From Halomonas sp. (GTDB lineage: Bacteria; Pseudomonadota; Gammaproteobacteria; Pseudomonadales; Halomonadaceae): 34,211 nucleotides of DNA. The number at the start of each line of letters is the position of its first letter. Position 1 is the stretch's first letter. The DNA lies in NCBI RefSeq assembly GCF_007625055.1, contig NZ_VMQS01000026.1, forward strand, positions 1-34,211, in the 5' to 3' direction. The position numbers and the translations under genes are program-made. Shown piece by piece: positions 1 through 8,438 of this stretch. The notes below the pieces were generated by a model. The model saw only the letters and a list, made by a program, of their open reading frames with translations. It did no database searches and was not told the DNA's origin.

Positions 1-45
1 GAGGCGATTGAGCGCTATTTGGCGGCGGTGCTGGATCAGCCGTGA
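1..45 (+). CDS. C-terminal end of an unidentified protein (cut by window start)
   Basis: The first 14 codons read in frame 1 as a short helical-looking tail ending in LDQP and a TGA stop at 43-45. A hairpin follows it, as expected for a gene end. Too little is present to name the family, and the reading frame itself is only weakly supported. Confidence 0.4.
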   Translation, partial: EAIERYLAAVLDQP

Positions 46-73
46 TGCCGCCACTCTGATAAAGCAGAGGTAC

Positions 74-96
74 GCTGGCAGGCCTGACCTGCCAGC
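74..96. terminator. Hairpin between convergent genes
   Basis: A perfect 9-bp stem (GCTGGCAGG with CCTGCCAGC) with a 5-nt loop lies between the partial plus-strand gene and the 3' end of folD. There is no T-run on either side, so it is a possible bidirectional terminator or 3' stabilising hairpin rather than a classic intrinsic terminator. Confidence 0.45.
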
Positions 97-111
97 CCGT
101 GTGGTGACGGC

Positions 112-1044
112 TCAGCAGGTCGTCGCCTGAGCTTGCCAGGCACGTTCCGCCAGGCCGTCGGGGAAAGGTAGGCCCAGCTGCTGGTAGCTGGCCTGCAGGG
201 TGTTGAGCAGCAGGCAGGCAATGGTCATGGGGCCAACGCCACCGGGCACCGGGGTAATGGCGCTGGCAAGATCCTGTACTGCTGGAAAGTCGATATCACC
301 GGTCAGGCGGGTCCGGTCATCTTCTTCGATACGGTTGATGCCCACATCAATCAGTACGGCGCCGGGCTTGATCCAGTCGCGTTTGACCATGCCGGGACGT
401 CCTACCGCCGCCACCAGAATATCCGCCTGGCGGCAGATGGCCGGTAAATCCTGGGTGCGCGAGTGGGCGATGGTAACAGTGCAGTTCGCCTGCAGCAGCA
501 GGTTGGCCATGGGCTTGCCGACGATGTTGGAGCGTCCGAGCACAACGGCATGCCGCCCACTTAGATCGCCCAGCTGGTGCTCAAGCAACAGCTTGCAACC
601 CAGCGGCGTACACGGCGTCAGGCCCTGGCCGTCAATGGCCACCTGGCCCACGTTGACAGGATGAAAACCGTCGACGTCTTTGGCAGGAACAATGGCCTGA
701 ATAACGCGGGTTTCACCCATGTGGGCAGGCAAGGGCAGCTGTACCAGAATCCCGTTGACCGCCGGGTCATGATTAAGCTGGTCGATCAGTGCCAGTAGCG
801 CCGGCTCGGAGACGCTGGCATCCAGGCGGTGTTCAAACGATTGTATGCCTGCCTCGCCGGCATGCCGGGCCTTATTGCGAACATATACCTGGCTGGCAGG
901 ATCTTCACCCACCAGTACGACCGCCAACCCTGGCGTAACCTGATGATGGGTTTGCAGATGGGCTACCTGCTCACCTACCGCTTCTCTCAGCCTGGCGGCC
1001 ATTGCCTTGCCGTCTATTACTTTTTGATCTGTCAAATTGGACAT
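112..1044 (-). CDS. folD: Bifunctional methylenetetrahydrofolate dehydrogenase / methenyltetrahydrofolate cyclohydrolase
   Basis: FolD interconverts 5,10-methylene-THF, 5,10-methenyl-THF and 10-formyl-THF in the cytoplasm with NADP. The 310-residue product has the family signatures: [14 protein letters not shown] around the catalytic lysine (about residue 56), DVDGFHPVN, the nucleotide-binding [16 protein letters not shown], and the C-terminal [10 protein letters not shown]. It is a little longer than the roughly 285-residue norm because of a tail after the last conserved block. The ATG is preceded by a good GGGGAG ribosome site. It lies 64 nt downstream of purU on the same strand, so the two are probably co-transcribed. 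That order fits oxidation of methylene-THF to formyl-THF followed by release of formate. A second folD copy elsewhere for biosynthesis is possible but cannot be seen here. Confidence 0.95.
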   Translation of the reverse strand: MSNLTDQKVIDGKAMAARLREAVGEQVAHLQTHHQVTPGLAVVLVGEDPASQVYVRNKARHAGEAGIQSFEHRLDASVSEPALLALIDQLNHDPAVNGILVQLPLPAHMGETRVIQAIVPAKDVDGFHPVNVGQVAIDGQGLTPCTPLGCKLLLEHQLGDLSGRHAVVLGRSNIVGKPMANLLLQANCTVTIAHSRTQDLPAICRQADILVAAVGRPGMVKRDWIKPGAVLIDVGINRIEEDDRTRLTGDIDFPAVQDLASAITPVPGGVGPMTIACLLLNTLQASYQQLGLPFPDGLAERAWQAQATTC

Positions 1045-1108
1045 AGTGCACTCCCCTGGTGCTGTTCAAACCACCTGCCTGTCACATGCGGGCCTTGCGG
1101 GTCAGCGG

Positions 1109-1987
1109 TTACCGGAACACGACGGTCTTGTTGCCGTTAGGAAAGACGCGGTGTTCCAGATGGAAACGGACGGCACGGGAGAGCGCCATGTTTTCGGCAT
1201 CGCGGCCCACGGCAGCCAGCTGGGCAGGGCTGTAGCCATGGTCAACGCGTTCTACCACCTGCTCGATGATCGGCCCTTCGTCCAGGTCAGTGGTGACATA
1301 GTGGGCGGTGGCACCTATCAGCTTCACGCCGCGGTCGAATGCCTGATGGTAGGGCTTGGCACCCTTGAAGCCTGGCAGGAAAGAATGGTGGATATTGATG
1401 GCGCGCCCCGCGAGCTTTTCGCACAGCTCAGGAGAGAGGATCTGCATATAGCGCGCCAGCACCACCAGGTCGGCGCCGGTTTCGTCAATAATGTCCAGCA
1501 GGCGTTGCTCCTGCGCCTGCTTGGTGTCCGCGGTGACCGGCAGGTGATAGTAGGGAACGTCGTACCAGTCGGCCAGGCGTTTGAGGTCGGGATGATTGGA
1601 AACAATGGCGGGAATCTGCATATTGATCTCACCGGTACGCTGGCGGTACAGCAGGTCATCCAGGCAGTGATCGAACCTGGAGACCATGATCAACACCTTG
1701 GGTGGTGTCAGGGTGTCGTGCAGTTCCCATTCCATCTTGTCGCGATCAGCGACGCCATTACCGAACTCCTCGCGCATTTCTTCCAGTGAGGGTGTGATCC
1801 CTGGTGTGGTGGAAAACAGACAGCGCAAGAAGAAGTTGCCGGTGGAAATTTCATCATATTGCGCCAACTCGGAAATGTAGCAGTTGCGCTGTGCCAGGTA
1901 GGTGCTGACGCGGGAAACTGTTCCGATGGCGCCACGGCAGCTAGCCTTGAGTACGTAGATATTCTTGCCCTGAGTCATTGCAGTCAT
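1109..1987 (-). CDS. purU: Formyltetrahydrofolate deformylase
   Basis: PurU hydrolyses 10-formyl-THF to formate and free THF. The 292-residue protein has an N-terminal ACT-type regulatory domain (about 8-88) and a C-terminal formyltransferase-fold hydrolase domain (about 95-292). The catalytic Asn-His-Asp set is visible: N198 and H200 in RAINIHHSFLPGFKGA, and D236 in TTDLDEGPII. The ACT start (LKASCRGAIGTVSRVSTYLA) lacks the usual CPDRxGIV wording, so effector sensing may differ. In E. coli this enzyme balances C1 pools and supplies formate for purine synthesis. Here, next to folD and the gbcAB/glyA genes, a catabolic role is more likely: draining methyl-derived carbon to formate for the dehydrogenase encoded further right. 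Start chosen at 1987 behind GACGAGGG; an ATG three codons in is an alternative. Confidence 0.95.
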   Translation of the reverse strand: MTAMTQGKNIYVLKASCRGAIGTVSRVSTYLAQRNCYISELAQYDEISTGNFFLRCLFSTTPGITPSLEEMREEFGNGVADRDKMEWELHDTLTPPKVLIMVSRFDHCLDDLLYRQRTGEINMQIPAIVSNHPDLKRLADWYDVPYYHLPVTADTKQAQEQRLLDIIDETGADLVVLARYMQILSPELCEKLAGRAINIHHSFLPGFKGAKPYHQAFDRGVKLIGATAHYVTTDLDEGPIIEQVVERVDHGYSPAQLAAVGRDAENMALSRAVRFHLEHRVFPNGNKTVVFR

Positions 1988-2383
1988 AGCGGCCCTCGTC
2001 AGTCCTGCCTGTTATTGTCGTTGTGTCTGGTCTGTTTGAGTCGAATTTACAGACATGGAAAATCTACTCTGCTTGCCCGTCTGCGCATTCCTGCAGACGA
2101 CCTTCAGCGTCGTTGCAGCGACGCCTGCTGGAAAATAAAAAAATGAGGTAATAATCAGAAAATCAATAGCTTGAGAAAAAGCAAAGCCGCAGATTCTTTC
2201 GCTAAATGACGTTTCCTGACATCCATGCGTCGTATGTGCAGAAGTTGAACGGGGTGCCCGAGGTTAGCCTGCAGAATGACTCAAGCTCGTCATGCCCCAC
2301 CTGGCATCAGGCCGTTTCCGCAGCTGCTTATTACTGGATCGTGCTGAGCCATCAATCATCACGGGGCTACTGTTGCTCTAAGA

Positions 2384-2399
2384 AGTGGCGGGTGCCACT
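2384..2399. promoter_or_regulatory. 16-bp palindrome, possible operator
   Basis: AGTGGC and its exact reverse complement GCCACT are separated by GGGT, about 113 bp upstream of the metV-like start codon. The symmetry and position suit a dimeric regulator site, but no T-run or gene end is nearby, so a terminator is unlikely. The cognate regulator is not known. Confidence 0.35.
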
Positions 2400-2403
2400 G
2401 ATA

Positions 2404-2460
2404 CAGTCTGATAAGCACCTATTGAAATTTTAGCGGCAAAAGACGTTCAGACTGATAATC
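2404..2460 (+). repeat. Pair of 13-bp direct repeats upstream of the metV-like gene
   Basis: CAGTCTGATAAGC (2404-2416) and CAGACTGATAATC (2448-2460) differ at two positions and lie 44 bp apart, close to four helical turns, so both face the same side of the DNA. The second copy overlaps the 11-bp palindrome CTGATAATCAG. They may be binding sites for an activator of the methylene-THF reductase operon; this is inference from position only. Confidence 0.35.
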
Positions 2461-2511
2461 AGCTTTTTGTGTGCGATGCTGTCCTCCACCGACGCTGTCA
2501 GGGGAAATGCC

Positions 2512-2991
2512 ATGTACAAGGTAAGACGCTGGGTGGTGCGCCACTCCCGTTTTTTTGAGGCGGTTTACCGAACCTTTGAACCCGTCATCATCAAACTGCA
2601 TCCGCTGTGGAAGCGTATCGGTTACGAACGTGTTGAAGCGCCGGTCAGGTTTGTCGAGAAAAACGTCAAAGGCTTCCTGTTTGACTGTCAGATGTGTGGC
2701 AAGTGCGCGCTGTCGTCAACCGGGATGTCATGCCCGATGAATTGCCCTAAAAACCTGCGTAACGGCCCCTGCGGCGGCGTGCGGGCAGACGGTAACTGCG
2801 AGGTTGTGCCCGAGATGCGTTGTGTCTGGGTGGATGCCTGGGAGGGCAGCCAGCAGATGAAAGGCAGCGACAGGATTCACGCTGTACAGCTGCCGGTGGA
2901 CAATCGCATCAAGGGGTCTTCTTCCTGGCTGCGTGAAGTTCGCCAGGCGGTGGAAATTCATGACCCTGATAATCAAGGAGCCCGCCGATGA
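2512..2991 (+). CDS. MTHFR_C / MetV-like cysteine-rich protein
   Basis: This 159-residue protein matches the methylenetetrahydrofolate reductase C-terminal family (MTHFR_C), which includes the MetV partner of MetF in acetogenic bacteria. An N-terminal basic helical stretch (1-50) precedes a cysteine block with eight cysteines at 59, 62, 65, 74, 78, 87, 96 and 104, including CQMCGKC, SCPMNCPKN and GPCGGV. These could bind iron-sulfur clusters or zinc. The start at 2512 is chosen because AGGGGA lies just upstream; an ATG at 2467 has no such site. Its stop overlaps the start of the MetF-like gene by 4 nt (ATGA), so the two are translationally coupled and probably form a complex. Function outside acetogens is not established; a structural or electron-transfer role for the reductase is the likeliest guess. 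Confidence 0.8.
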   Translation: MYKVRRWVVRHSRFFEAVYRTFEPVIIKLHPLWKRIGYERVEAPVRFVEKNVKGFLFDCQMCGKCALSSTGMSCPMNCPKNLRNGPCGGVRADGNCEVVPEMRCVWVDAWEGSQQMKGSDRIHAVQLPVDNRIKGSSSWLREVRQAVEIHDPDNQGARR

Positions 2992-4046
2992 AATTTGACG
3001 ATGAACCCGTGCCGGGCTACTCCTTGCCGATACTGCCCGGTCACACTTCTCCCGGCCGTCTGGAGCGGGTGCTGCGAGCCGGCAAGTTCGCGATTACCAG
3101 TGAACTCGACCCTCCGGATTCCGCCGATCCCGCCGAGGTGCTCAAACGCGCAGCGATATTTGATGGCTATGTGGACGCCATCAATGCCACTGACGGTTCT
3201 GGGGCAAATTGCCATATGTCCAGTGTGGGCGTGTGCTCGCTGCTGACCCGTGTGGGCTATTCCACCATCCTGCAGATTTCCTGCCGTGACCGTAACCGGA
3301 TTGCCATTCAGGGCGAGATCCTCGGCGCGGCGGCGATGGGCGCCTGCAACCTGCTGTGCCTGACGGGCGACGGCGTGCAGGCAGGCGATCACCCTCAGGC
3401 CAAGCCGGTATTTGACCTGGACTCCATGTCGCTGCTGGAGATGGCCCGTACCATGCGCGACGAGAGCCGCTTTCAGAGCGGCCGTAAACTGACCAGCCCG
3501 CCCAGGCTGTTTCTGGGTGGGGCAGCCAACCCATTTGTGCCACCGCGTGACTGGCGCCCCCATCGCACGGCCAAGAAGGCAGCGGCAGGTGCCCAGTTTA
3601 TCCAGACCCAGTACTGTTTTGACGTCCCGCTTTTGCGTGAGTACATGGCCAAAATCAATGACCTTGGCTTGCTGGAAGGGCCGGAGCGGATTTTCATTCT
3701 GCCGGGAATCGGGCCGCTGGCCTCGGCCCGTGGTGCCCGCTGGATTCGCGAGCATGTACCGGGTGTGCATATTCCGGATGCGGTGATCAAGCGTCTGGAA
3801 GGCGCTGATGACCAGAAGGAGGAAGGTAAGCGTCTATGTATGGATCTGTTGCAGGAAATCCGTGAAATTCCCGGTGTCAGCGGTGTTCATATCATGGCCT
3901 ATCGCCAGGAGCATAGTGTCGCTGAAATCATTGAAAAGACCGGGGTGCTGGAGGGGCGAGTGCCCTGGTATCCCGGGCGTGATAACCCTGCAGAGCTCAA
4001 TCCGGAATCACCGGATGCCAGCGAGAATGCGCGTGTATCTGCTTGA
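2988..4046 (+). CDS. Methylenetetrahydrofolate reductase (MetF-like)
   Basis: The 352-residue product is a flavin-dependent TIM-barrel enzyme of the MetF family, which interconverts 5,10-methylene-THF and 5-methyl-THF. Visible family features are the catalytic-glutamate region ITSELDPPDSAD (E39), the folate/flavin motif NLLCLTGDG, and GAQFIQTQYCFD. It is more divergent than the biosynthetic MetF used in methionine synthesis and longer (E. coli MetF is about 296 residues). The 4-nt overlap with the MetV-like gene upstream mirrors the metV-metF arrangement of acetogens. In this catabolic neighbourhood it may run in the oxidative direction, returning methyl-THF to methylene-THF, but direction cannot be read from sequence. 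A plain methionine-pathway MetF is the alternative. Transcription ends at the hairpin at 4096-4125. Confidence 0.85.
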   Translation: MKFDDEPVPGYSLPILPGHTSPGRLERVLRAGKFAITSELDPPDSADPAEVLKRAAIFDGYVDAINATDGSGANCHMSSVGVCSLLTRVGYSTILQISCRDRNRIAIQGEILGAAAMGACNLLCLTGDGVQAGDHPQAKPVFDLDSMSLLEMARTMRDESRFQSGRKLTSPPRLFLGGAANPFVPPRDWRPHRTAKKAAAGAQFIQTQYCFDVPLLREYMAKINDLGLLEGPERIFILPGIGPLASARGARWIREHVPGVHIPDAVIKRLEGADDQKEEGKRLCMDLLQEIREIPGVSGVHIMAYRQEHSVAEIIEKTGVLEGRVPWYPGRDNPAELNPESPDASENARVSA

Positions 4047-4095
4047 CGAGCGCTAAAGCGCTGACGCTCATGCCCTCTCCGTCATGAAGGCAACC

Positions 4096-4125
4096 AAAGG
4101 GTGCCCCACCATCAGGGCACCCTTT
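4096..4125. terminator. Bidirectional intrinsic terminator
   Basis: An 11-bp perfect stem (AAAGGGTGCCC with GGGCACCCTTT) and an 8-nt loop lie between the convergent MetF-like gene and gbcA. The stem carries A and T ends in both directions, so it can serve both genes. Confidence 0.8.
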
Positions 4126-4156
4126 CTATGTCAATGGACGGTGATCGGGTAAACAA

Positions 4157-5443
4157 TCAGGATTCAACCGCGTATAGCTGGGGAGATTGAGCTCCCAGAT
4201 GGCTCAGCAGGCGCTCTTTGTACCAGTCGAGGAAATCAATGATGCCGCGCTCGAAGGTGGGCGAATAAGGGCCCGGCTGATAGGCCTTGGAGTTGATGCC
4301 GCGCTGGTTTTCTTCAGCAAGTTTGCGATCCTGATCATTGGTGGCATCCCAGACCATGCGCATGGCCTGTGGGTCGTAATCAATGCCTTCGATGGCATCC
4401 TTGTGCACCAGCCACTTGGTGGTCACCATGGTTTTCTGTGGCCCCAATGGAATCACTCTGAAGACCACCGCATGATCTCCCATGAAGTGGTTCCAGGAAT
4501 TGGGCAGGTGCAGAATACGCAGTGACCCCATATCCGCACTTTGCAGGTGACCCATCAGTTTGCGGCAGGCCTGCCTGCCGTCAGCCGTCATCGACACGGC
4601 ACCATCCAGCAGGGGGGTGCGCGTCATGCGGTTCTGCAGCCCGACCCGGGTCATTTTCCAGGGAACCTGCTGGGCATCCCAGTCGGCGCCTTTTTTGGCG
4701 ACCAGTGCCTTGTAGGCAGGGGTGGCACGCGGGTCTTCGGTGTCATCAAACTCCATCAGGGAGTTCAGCAGCTCAGGGTGAGCGCCGCTGCAATGATAGC
4801 ATTCGCGGTTGTTCTCGATGACCAGCTTCCAGTTGGTTTCCTCAATCAGGGTGGACTCGACCGCGACCTTGGCATTTTCCATATCATAGGGGGCCATGTA
4901 ACGGTCGAGGGTGGCAGGGAATTCCTCGAAGGCCGGCGGCACATCTGCAAGGCTGATAAATATGAAACCACCGGCCGTCCTGACATTAACAGGCTTCAGC
5001 CCATATTCACCCAAGTCAAAATCGTCACCCATATCGCTACCGGCAAACAACAGGCGACCGTCCAGCTCATAGGTCCACTGATGGTAAGGGCAGACCAGTT
5101 TGGCAACCTTGCCTTTTTCCTTCATACAAAGCCGTGAACCACGATGTCGGCAGACATTATGAAACGCTGCCACCTTGCCTTCAGCCCCACGCAGCACAAT
5201 GACCGGATTGTCGCCGATGTCCAGACTGATGAAGTTACCCTTGGCTGGAATTTCACAGGTCATGCCCACAAATAGCCATTCCTGGCCAAATATCTCTTGC
5301 ATATCGATAGCATGCAGGCGTTCGTCATTATAGAACGGCTGTGGCAGGGAGAATCCGTGCCGGTGCGATTGCAGCAAATCGATGGTGGATTGGCGTGCAG
5401 CAACAAGAGGATCATCGATCAGCGTAATCGGCTGGGTTGTCAT
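4157..5443 (-). CDS. gbcA: Glycine betaine monooxygenase, Rieske oxygenase subunit
   Basis: GbcA (called BmoA in Chromohalobacter) oxygenates a methyl group of glycine betaine, giving dimethylglycine and formaldehyde. The 428-residue protein has the Rieske [2Fe-2S] ligands C98, H100, C118 and H121 (NVCRHRG and CPYHQW). It also has the mononuclear iron site beginning ENNRECYHCSGAHPEL with H217 and H222. This is the usual length and layout of the family. The open frame extends 47 codons upstream, but ATG 5443 is preferred: GAAGGA lies just before it and the protein then begins MTTQPITL. It diverges from gbcB, the usual pairing. Choline or carnitine Rieske oxygenases are related alternatives, but the linked reductase, glyA and C1 genes favour betaine. 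Confidence 0.92.
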   Translation of the reverse strand: MTTQPITLIDDPLVAARQSTIDLLQSHRHGFSLPQPFYNDERLHAIDMQEIFGQEWLFVGMTCEIPAKGNFISLDIGDNPVIVLRGAEGKVAAFHNVCRHRGSRLCMKEKGKVAKLVCPYHQWTYELDGRLLFAGSDMGDDFDLGEYGLKPVNVRTAGGFIFISLADVPPAFEEFPATLDRYMAPYDMENAKVAVESTLIEETNWKLVIENNRECYHCSGAHPELLNSLMEFDDTEDPRATPAYKALVAKKGADWDAQQVPWKMTRVGLQNRMTRTPLLDGAVSMTADGRQACRKLMGHLQSADMGSLRILHLPNSWNHFMGDHAVVFRVIPLGPQKTMVTTKWLVHKDAIEGIDYDPQAMRMVWDATNDQDRKLAEENQRGINSKAYQPGPYSPTFERGIIDFLDWYKERLLSHLGAQSPQLYAVES

Positions 5444-5741
5444 GGAAATATCCTTCAGGCAGAGGGTTAGGCAGATAAGATCAAGGGGGTTGACACATGC
5501 TGACAATTTATTGGAGCCAACTTTAAGTGGCAGAAGGTGGCAGCGTTTGCTTGTCAGCGACAGGCTTGGGTAAACCCGCGACATATCCCAGCATCAACGC
5601 ACTTATCAAGGGTTGGCAGAGGCATGTTGATGTCGCTAACGGGCATGTCACTATGTCATCGGTGGTAGCAGAATAGACCCGCGACCAAGGCGACTGCCTT
5701 GATTGAAACCCCTTCACTCGGTGCATCTCAGGCGACCCACC
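5444..5741. promoter_or_regulatory. gbcA-gbcB divergent control region
   Basis: About 300 bp without a credible gene. It contains spaced TGACA half-sites: TGACA at 5491-5495 and 5501-5505, and the reverse-complement pair TGTCA at 5646-5650 and 5654-5658. TTGACA occurs at 5490-5495, but no matching -10 lies 16-18 bp downstream. The pattern suggests activator-dependent promoters, which would fit control by a betaine-responsive AraC/GlxA-type regulator, but this is inference. Confidence 0.45.
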
Positions 5742-6848
5742 ATGACAATGAACTTTCTCAACCCTGTTACCACCCAGACCTGGGCCAACGGCCGCCACCT
5801 GGTCCGCTGCGTCAAGATCATTCAGGAAACCTGGGATGTACGTACCTTCTGCTTTATGGCCGAACAGCCCATCCTGTTTTTCTTCAAGCCGGGTCAGTTC
5901 GTTACCCTGGAGCTGGAAATCAACGGCGAACAGGTGATGCGCTCCTATACCATCTCGAGCTCACCTTCTGTCCCTTATAGCTTCTCGATCACGGTAAAGC
6001 GGATTCCCGGTGGCAAGGTGTCCAACTGGTTGCACGACAACTTTCAGGTGAATGACGAATTGGCGGTCCATGGCCCTGTGGGTAACTTCAATGCGATCGA
6101 TTACCCCGCTGACAAACTGCTGTTGCTTTCCGGTGGCGTGGGCATCACGCCGTTAATGTCGATAGCACGCTGGTTTTTTGATACCAATGCCGCCGTGGAT
6201 ATTGAATTTGTGCACAGTGCACGTACGCCGAAAGATGTCATTTTTCATCGCGAGCTTGAGCATATTTTTTCGCGGATACCTGATTTCAGACTGCATATCG
6301 TGTGTGAGCGCGGTGATGACCTGGGGGAAGCCTGGTCGGGGTTCAGAGGGTTCCTCAATCAGCCCATGCTTGAATTGATGGCCCCTGATTTCATGGAGCG
6401 TGAAATTTTCTGCTGTGGCCCCGAACCTTACATGAACGCCGTCAAGTCATTGCTGCGCAGCAATGGCTTTGATATGAGCCGTTATCACGATGAATCCTTC
6501 GGGGCGACGCCTGCCCAGGTTCAGGAGGATGTGCTTGAGCTGGCGGAGCAGGCAGAAAGCGAAGCGGAAGACCTTGAGGTTACCGACATGCTGGGCGTCG
6601 AGTTTGCCCTGACGGGCAAGAGTGTGCGCATTCACCCGGGGGATACCGTGCATAACGCCGCTGCCAAGCTAGGCCTGCATATTCCGAAGGCCTGCGGGAT
6701 GGGCATCTGTGGTACCTGCAAGGTGACCCTGCTTGAGGGGGAAGTCGATATGGAGCACAACGGCGGTATCACCGACGAAGATGAAGCGGCGGGCGAGATC
6801 CTGTCATGCTGTAGCAAGCCGCGCGGCAATGTGGTGGTTGAGTTCTGA
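5742..6848 (+). CDS. gbcB: Glycine betaine monooxygenase, flavin/ferredoxin reductase subunit
   Basis: GbcB passes electrons from NAD(P)H to the GbcA Rieske centre. Domains in order are a flavin-binding barrel with RSYTISSSP (residues 67-75), a nucleotide-binding domain with SGGVGITP (130-137) and FCCGPEPYM (223-231), an acidic linker (about 260-283), and a C-terminal plant-type [2Fe-2S] ferredoxin domain with C318, C323, C326 and C356 or C357. Length is 368 residues. The frame is open from 5703, but ATG 5742 is chosen because AGGCGA precedes it and the protein then starts like other members (MTMNFLNPV). It is divergent from gbcA and lies 176 nt upstream of glyA, which may be in the same transcript. 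Confidence 0.92.
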   Translation: MTMNFLNPVTTQTWANGRHLVRCVKIIQETWDVRTFCFMAEQPILFFFKPGQFVTLELEINGEQVMRSYTISSSPSVPYSFSITVKRIPGGKVSNWLHDNFQVNDELAVHGPVGNFNAIDYPADKLLLLSGGVGITPLMSIARWFFDTNAAVDIEFVHSARTPKDVIFHRELEHIFSRIPDFRLHIVCERGDDLGEAWSGFRGFLNQPMLELMAPDFMEREIFCCGPEPYMNAVKSLLRSNGFDMSRYHDESFGATPAQVQEDVLELAEQAESEAEDLEVTDMLGVEFALTGKSVRIHPGDTVHNAAAKLGLHIPKACGMGICGTCKVTLLEGEVDMEHNGGITDEDEAAGEILSCCSKPRGNVVVEF

Positions 6849-7024
6849 ACCATCCCGTCCGGAATCACAAAACCGCTGGATGGCCTGGTGTCAGCTATTA
6901 GCGGCGTGTCGTAAATGCGCCCTGGCAAGGCGCGAACAGGCATCTTGAGCATGAAGGGCAGCGCTACCATCGGCAGCTATCACGACATACAACGCATACA
7001 AAACGGTCAAGCAAGGGGATGGGA

Positions 7025-8338
7025 ATGACATTGTCCAATCAGAAACTGGCGGATTATGACGCGTCACTGGCGGTGGCCATGGCTGAAGAGGTCAGCCGCC
7101 AGGAAATTCATATCGAGCTGATTGCTTCGGAAAACTATGCCAGCCACGCGGTGATGGAAGCCCAGGGCTCGCAGTTGACCAACAAGTACGCCGAAGGCTA
7201 CCCGGGCAAGCGCTACTACGGCGGCTGTGAACACGTTGATCAGGTTGAGGCGCTGGCGATCAAGCGCGCCTGTGACCTGTTCGAGGCAGATTACGCCAAC
7301 GTGCAGCCACATTCGGGTGCCCAGGCCAACGCTGCCGTCTTCATGGCGCTGGTATCGCCTGGCGATACCATCCTGGGTATGAGCCTGGCCCATGGTGGCC
7401 ATCTGACCCATGGCGCGGCCCCCAATTTTTCCGGCAAGCACTACAATGCGCTCCAGTACGGTCTGGACACGCAAACGGGAGAAATTGATTATGTCGAGAT
7501 GGAACGGCTGGCCCGTGAACATAAACCCAAACTGATCATTGCTGGCTTCTCCGCCTATTCCCGCGTGGTCGACTGGCGGCGTTTCCGCAATATCGCCGAT
7601 GAAGTTGGCGCCTGGCTGCTGGTGGATATGGCGCATGTGGCCGGGCTGGTCGCTGCGGGTCTTTATCCCAGCCCCTTGCCCCATGCCCATGTGGTGACAT
7701 CCACCACCCATAAGACCCTGCGCGGACCCAGGGGAGGCATCATCCTGTCTGCTCACCGGGATGAAAGCCTGCATAAGAAATTGAACGGTGCTGTTTTTCC
7801 TGGCCAGCAGGGTGGCCCGCTGATGCATGTGATTGCGGCCAAGGCAGTGGCCTTTCGCGAGGCGATGAGCCAGGCGTTTGTGCGCTACCAGCAGCAGGTG
7901 ATTGATAACGCCCAGGCCATGGCCGAGGTGTTTATGGAGCGCGGCTATGATGTCGTTTCCGGTGGTACGGATGATCACCTCTTTCTTGTCTCGCTGATTC
8001 GTCAGGGCATTACCGGCAAGGACGCTGACGCCGCGCTGGGGCGGGCGCACATCACGGTCAACAAGAATTCCGTGCCCAATGATCCGCAAAGCCCCTTTGT
8101 CACGTCCGGGTTGCGCATTGGCACGCCGGCCGTGACAACGCGTGGCTTCAACGCGCTGGAGTGTGCCGAACTGGCAGGCTGGATCTGCGATATTCTCGAT
8201 GCGCTGGGATCAGAAGAAGGCAGTGACGGTATTGAAGCTGCAGTGCGCGAACAGGTGGCGGCGATCTGTTCGCGACATCCGGTGTATGCCGGGGCCGTCA
8301 GCCCGGCGCCTGCCATAGCGGACGCGCTGGCTGGGTAA
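7025..8338 (+). CDS. glyA: Serine hydroxymethyltransferase
   Basis: A PLP enzyme of the cytoplasm that interconverts glycine plus methylene-THF with serine plus THF. The product is 437 residues, slightly longer than the roughly 417 of E. coli GlyA. Signatures include LIASENYAS near the N-terminus, [33 protein letters not shown], and the PLP lysine in [16 protein letters not shown] 7025 is preferred over ATG 7019 because AAGGGG sits at proper distance only for the former. Its place after gbcB suggests a copy dedicated to betaine breakdown, converting the final glycine and a C1 unit into serine. No glycine riboswitch was recognised in the 176-nt gap upstream. Confidence 0.95.
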   Translation: MTLSNQKLADYDASLAVAMAEEVSRQEIHIELIASENYASHAVMEAQGSQLTNKYAEGYPGKRYYGGCEHVDQVEALAIKRACDLFEADYANVQPHSGAQANAAVFMALVSPGDTILGMSLAHGGHLTHGAAPNFSGKHYNALQYGLDTQTGEIDYVEMERLAREHKPKLIIAGFSAYSRVVDWRRFRNIADEVGAWLLVDMAHVAGLVAAGLYPSPLPHAHVVTSTTHKTLRGPRGGIILSAHRDESLHKKLNGAVFPGQQGGPLMHVIAAKAVAFREAMSQAFVRYQQQVIDNAQAMAEVFMERGYDVVSGGTDDHLFLVSLIRQGITGKDADAALGRAHITVNKNSVPNDPQSPFVTSGLRIGTPAVTTRGFNALECAELAGWICDILDALGSEEGSDGIEAAVREQVAAICSRHPVYAGAVSPAPAIADALAG

Positions 8339-8438
8339 GCTGAAAGGCAGTGGATATAGCAATGTAATGTGTATAGGCTTTCAATCAGTCATCCTGTAGT
8401 TTAATGATTATTAATTTTTAAACCGGTGCCTGATTGAA

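Larger units (their letters stand above)
1988..2511. other. 524-bp divergent regulatory region (purU / metV-like gene)
   Basis: No convincing gene is present. A 75-codon ORF at 2206-2433 has no ribosome site and an unprotein-like composition. The region holds a 6-bp stem hairpin at 2107-2124 (GCGTCG/CGACGC), a 16-bp palindrome at 2384-2399 (AGTGGC-GGGT-GCCACT), and two near-identical 13-mers, CAGTCTGATAAGC at 2404-2416 and CAGACTGATAATC at 2448-2460, 44 bp apart. The section 2130-2200 is AT-rich. No sigma-70 promoter pair with good spacing was found, which suggests activator-dependent promoters. Confidence 0.55.

Noticed and set aside
2206..2433. 75-codon plus-strand frame in the purU / metV-like gap
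   Set aside because: No ribosome site, odd composition rich in Ser, Cys and Trp, and it overlaps likely regulatory repeats.
5490..5495. TTGACA as a -35 box for gbcB
   Set aside because: The sequence 16-18 bp downstream has no -10-like hexamer.
5529..5545. Possible sigma-54 site (TGGCAG...TTTGC) upstream of gbcB
   Set aside because: The GG and GC elements are 8 nt apart instead of the required 10.
6849..7024. Glycine riboswitch before glyA
   Set aside because: The conserved glycine-aptamer sequence blocks were not found; only a short 5-bp hairpin near 6917-6933 is present.
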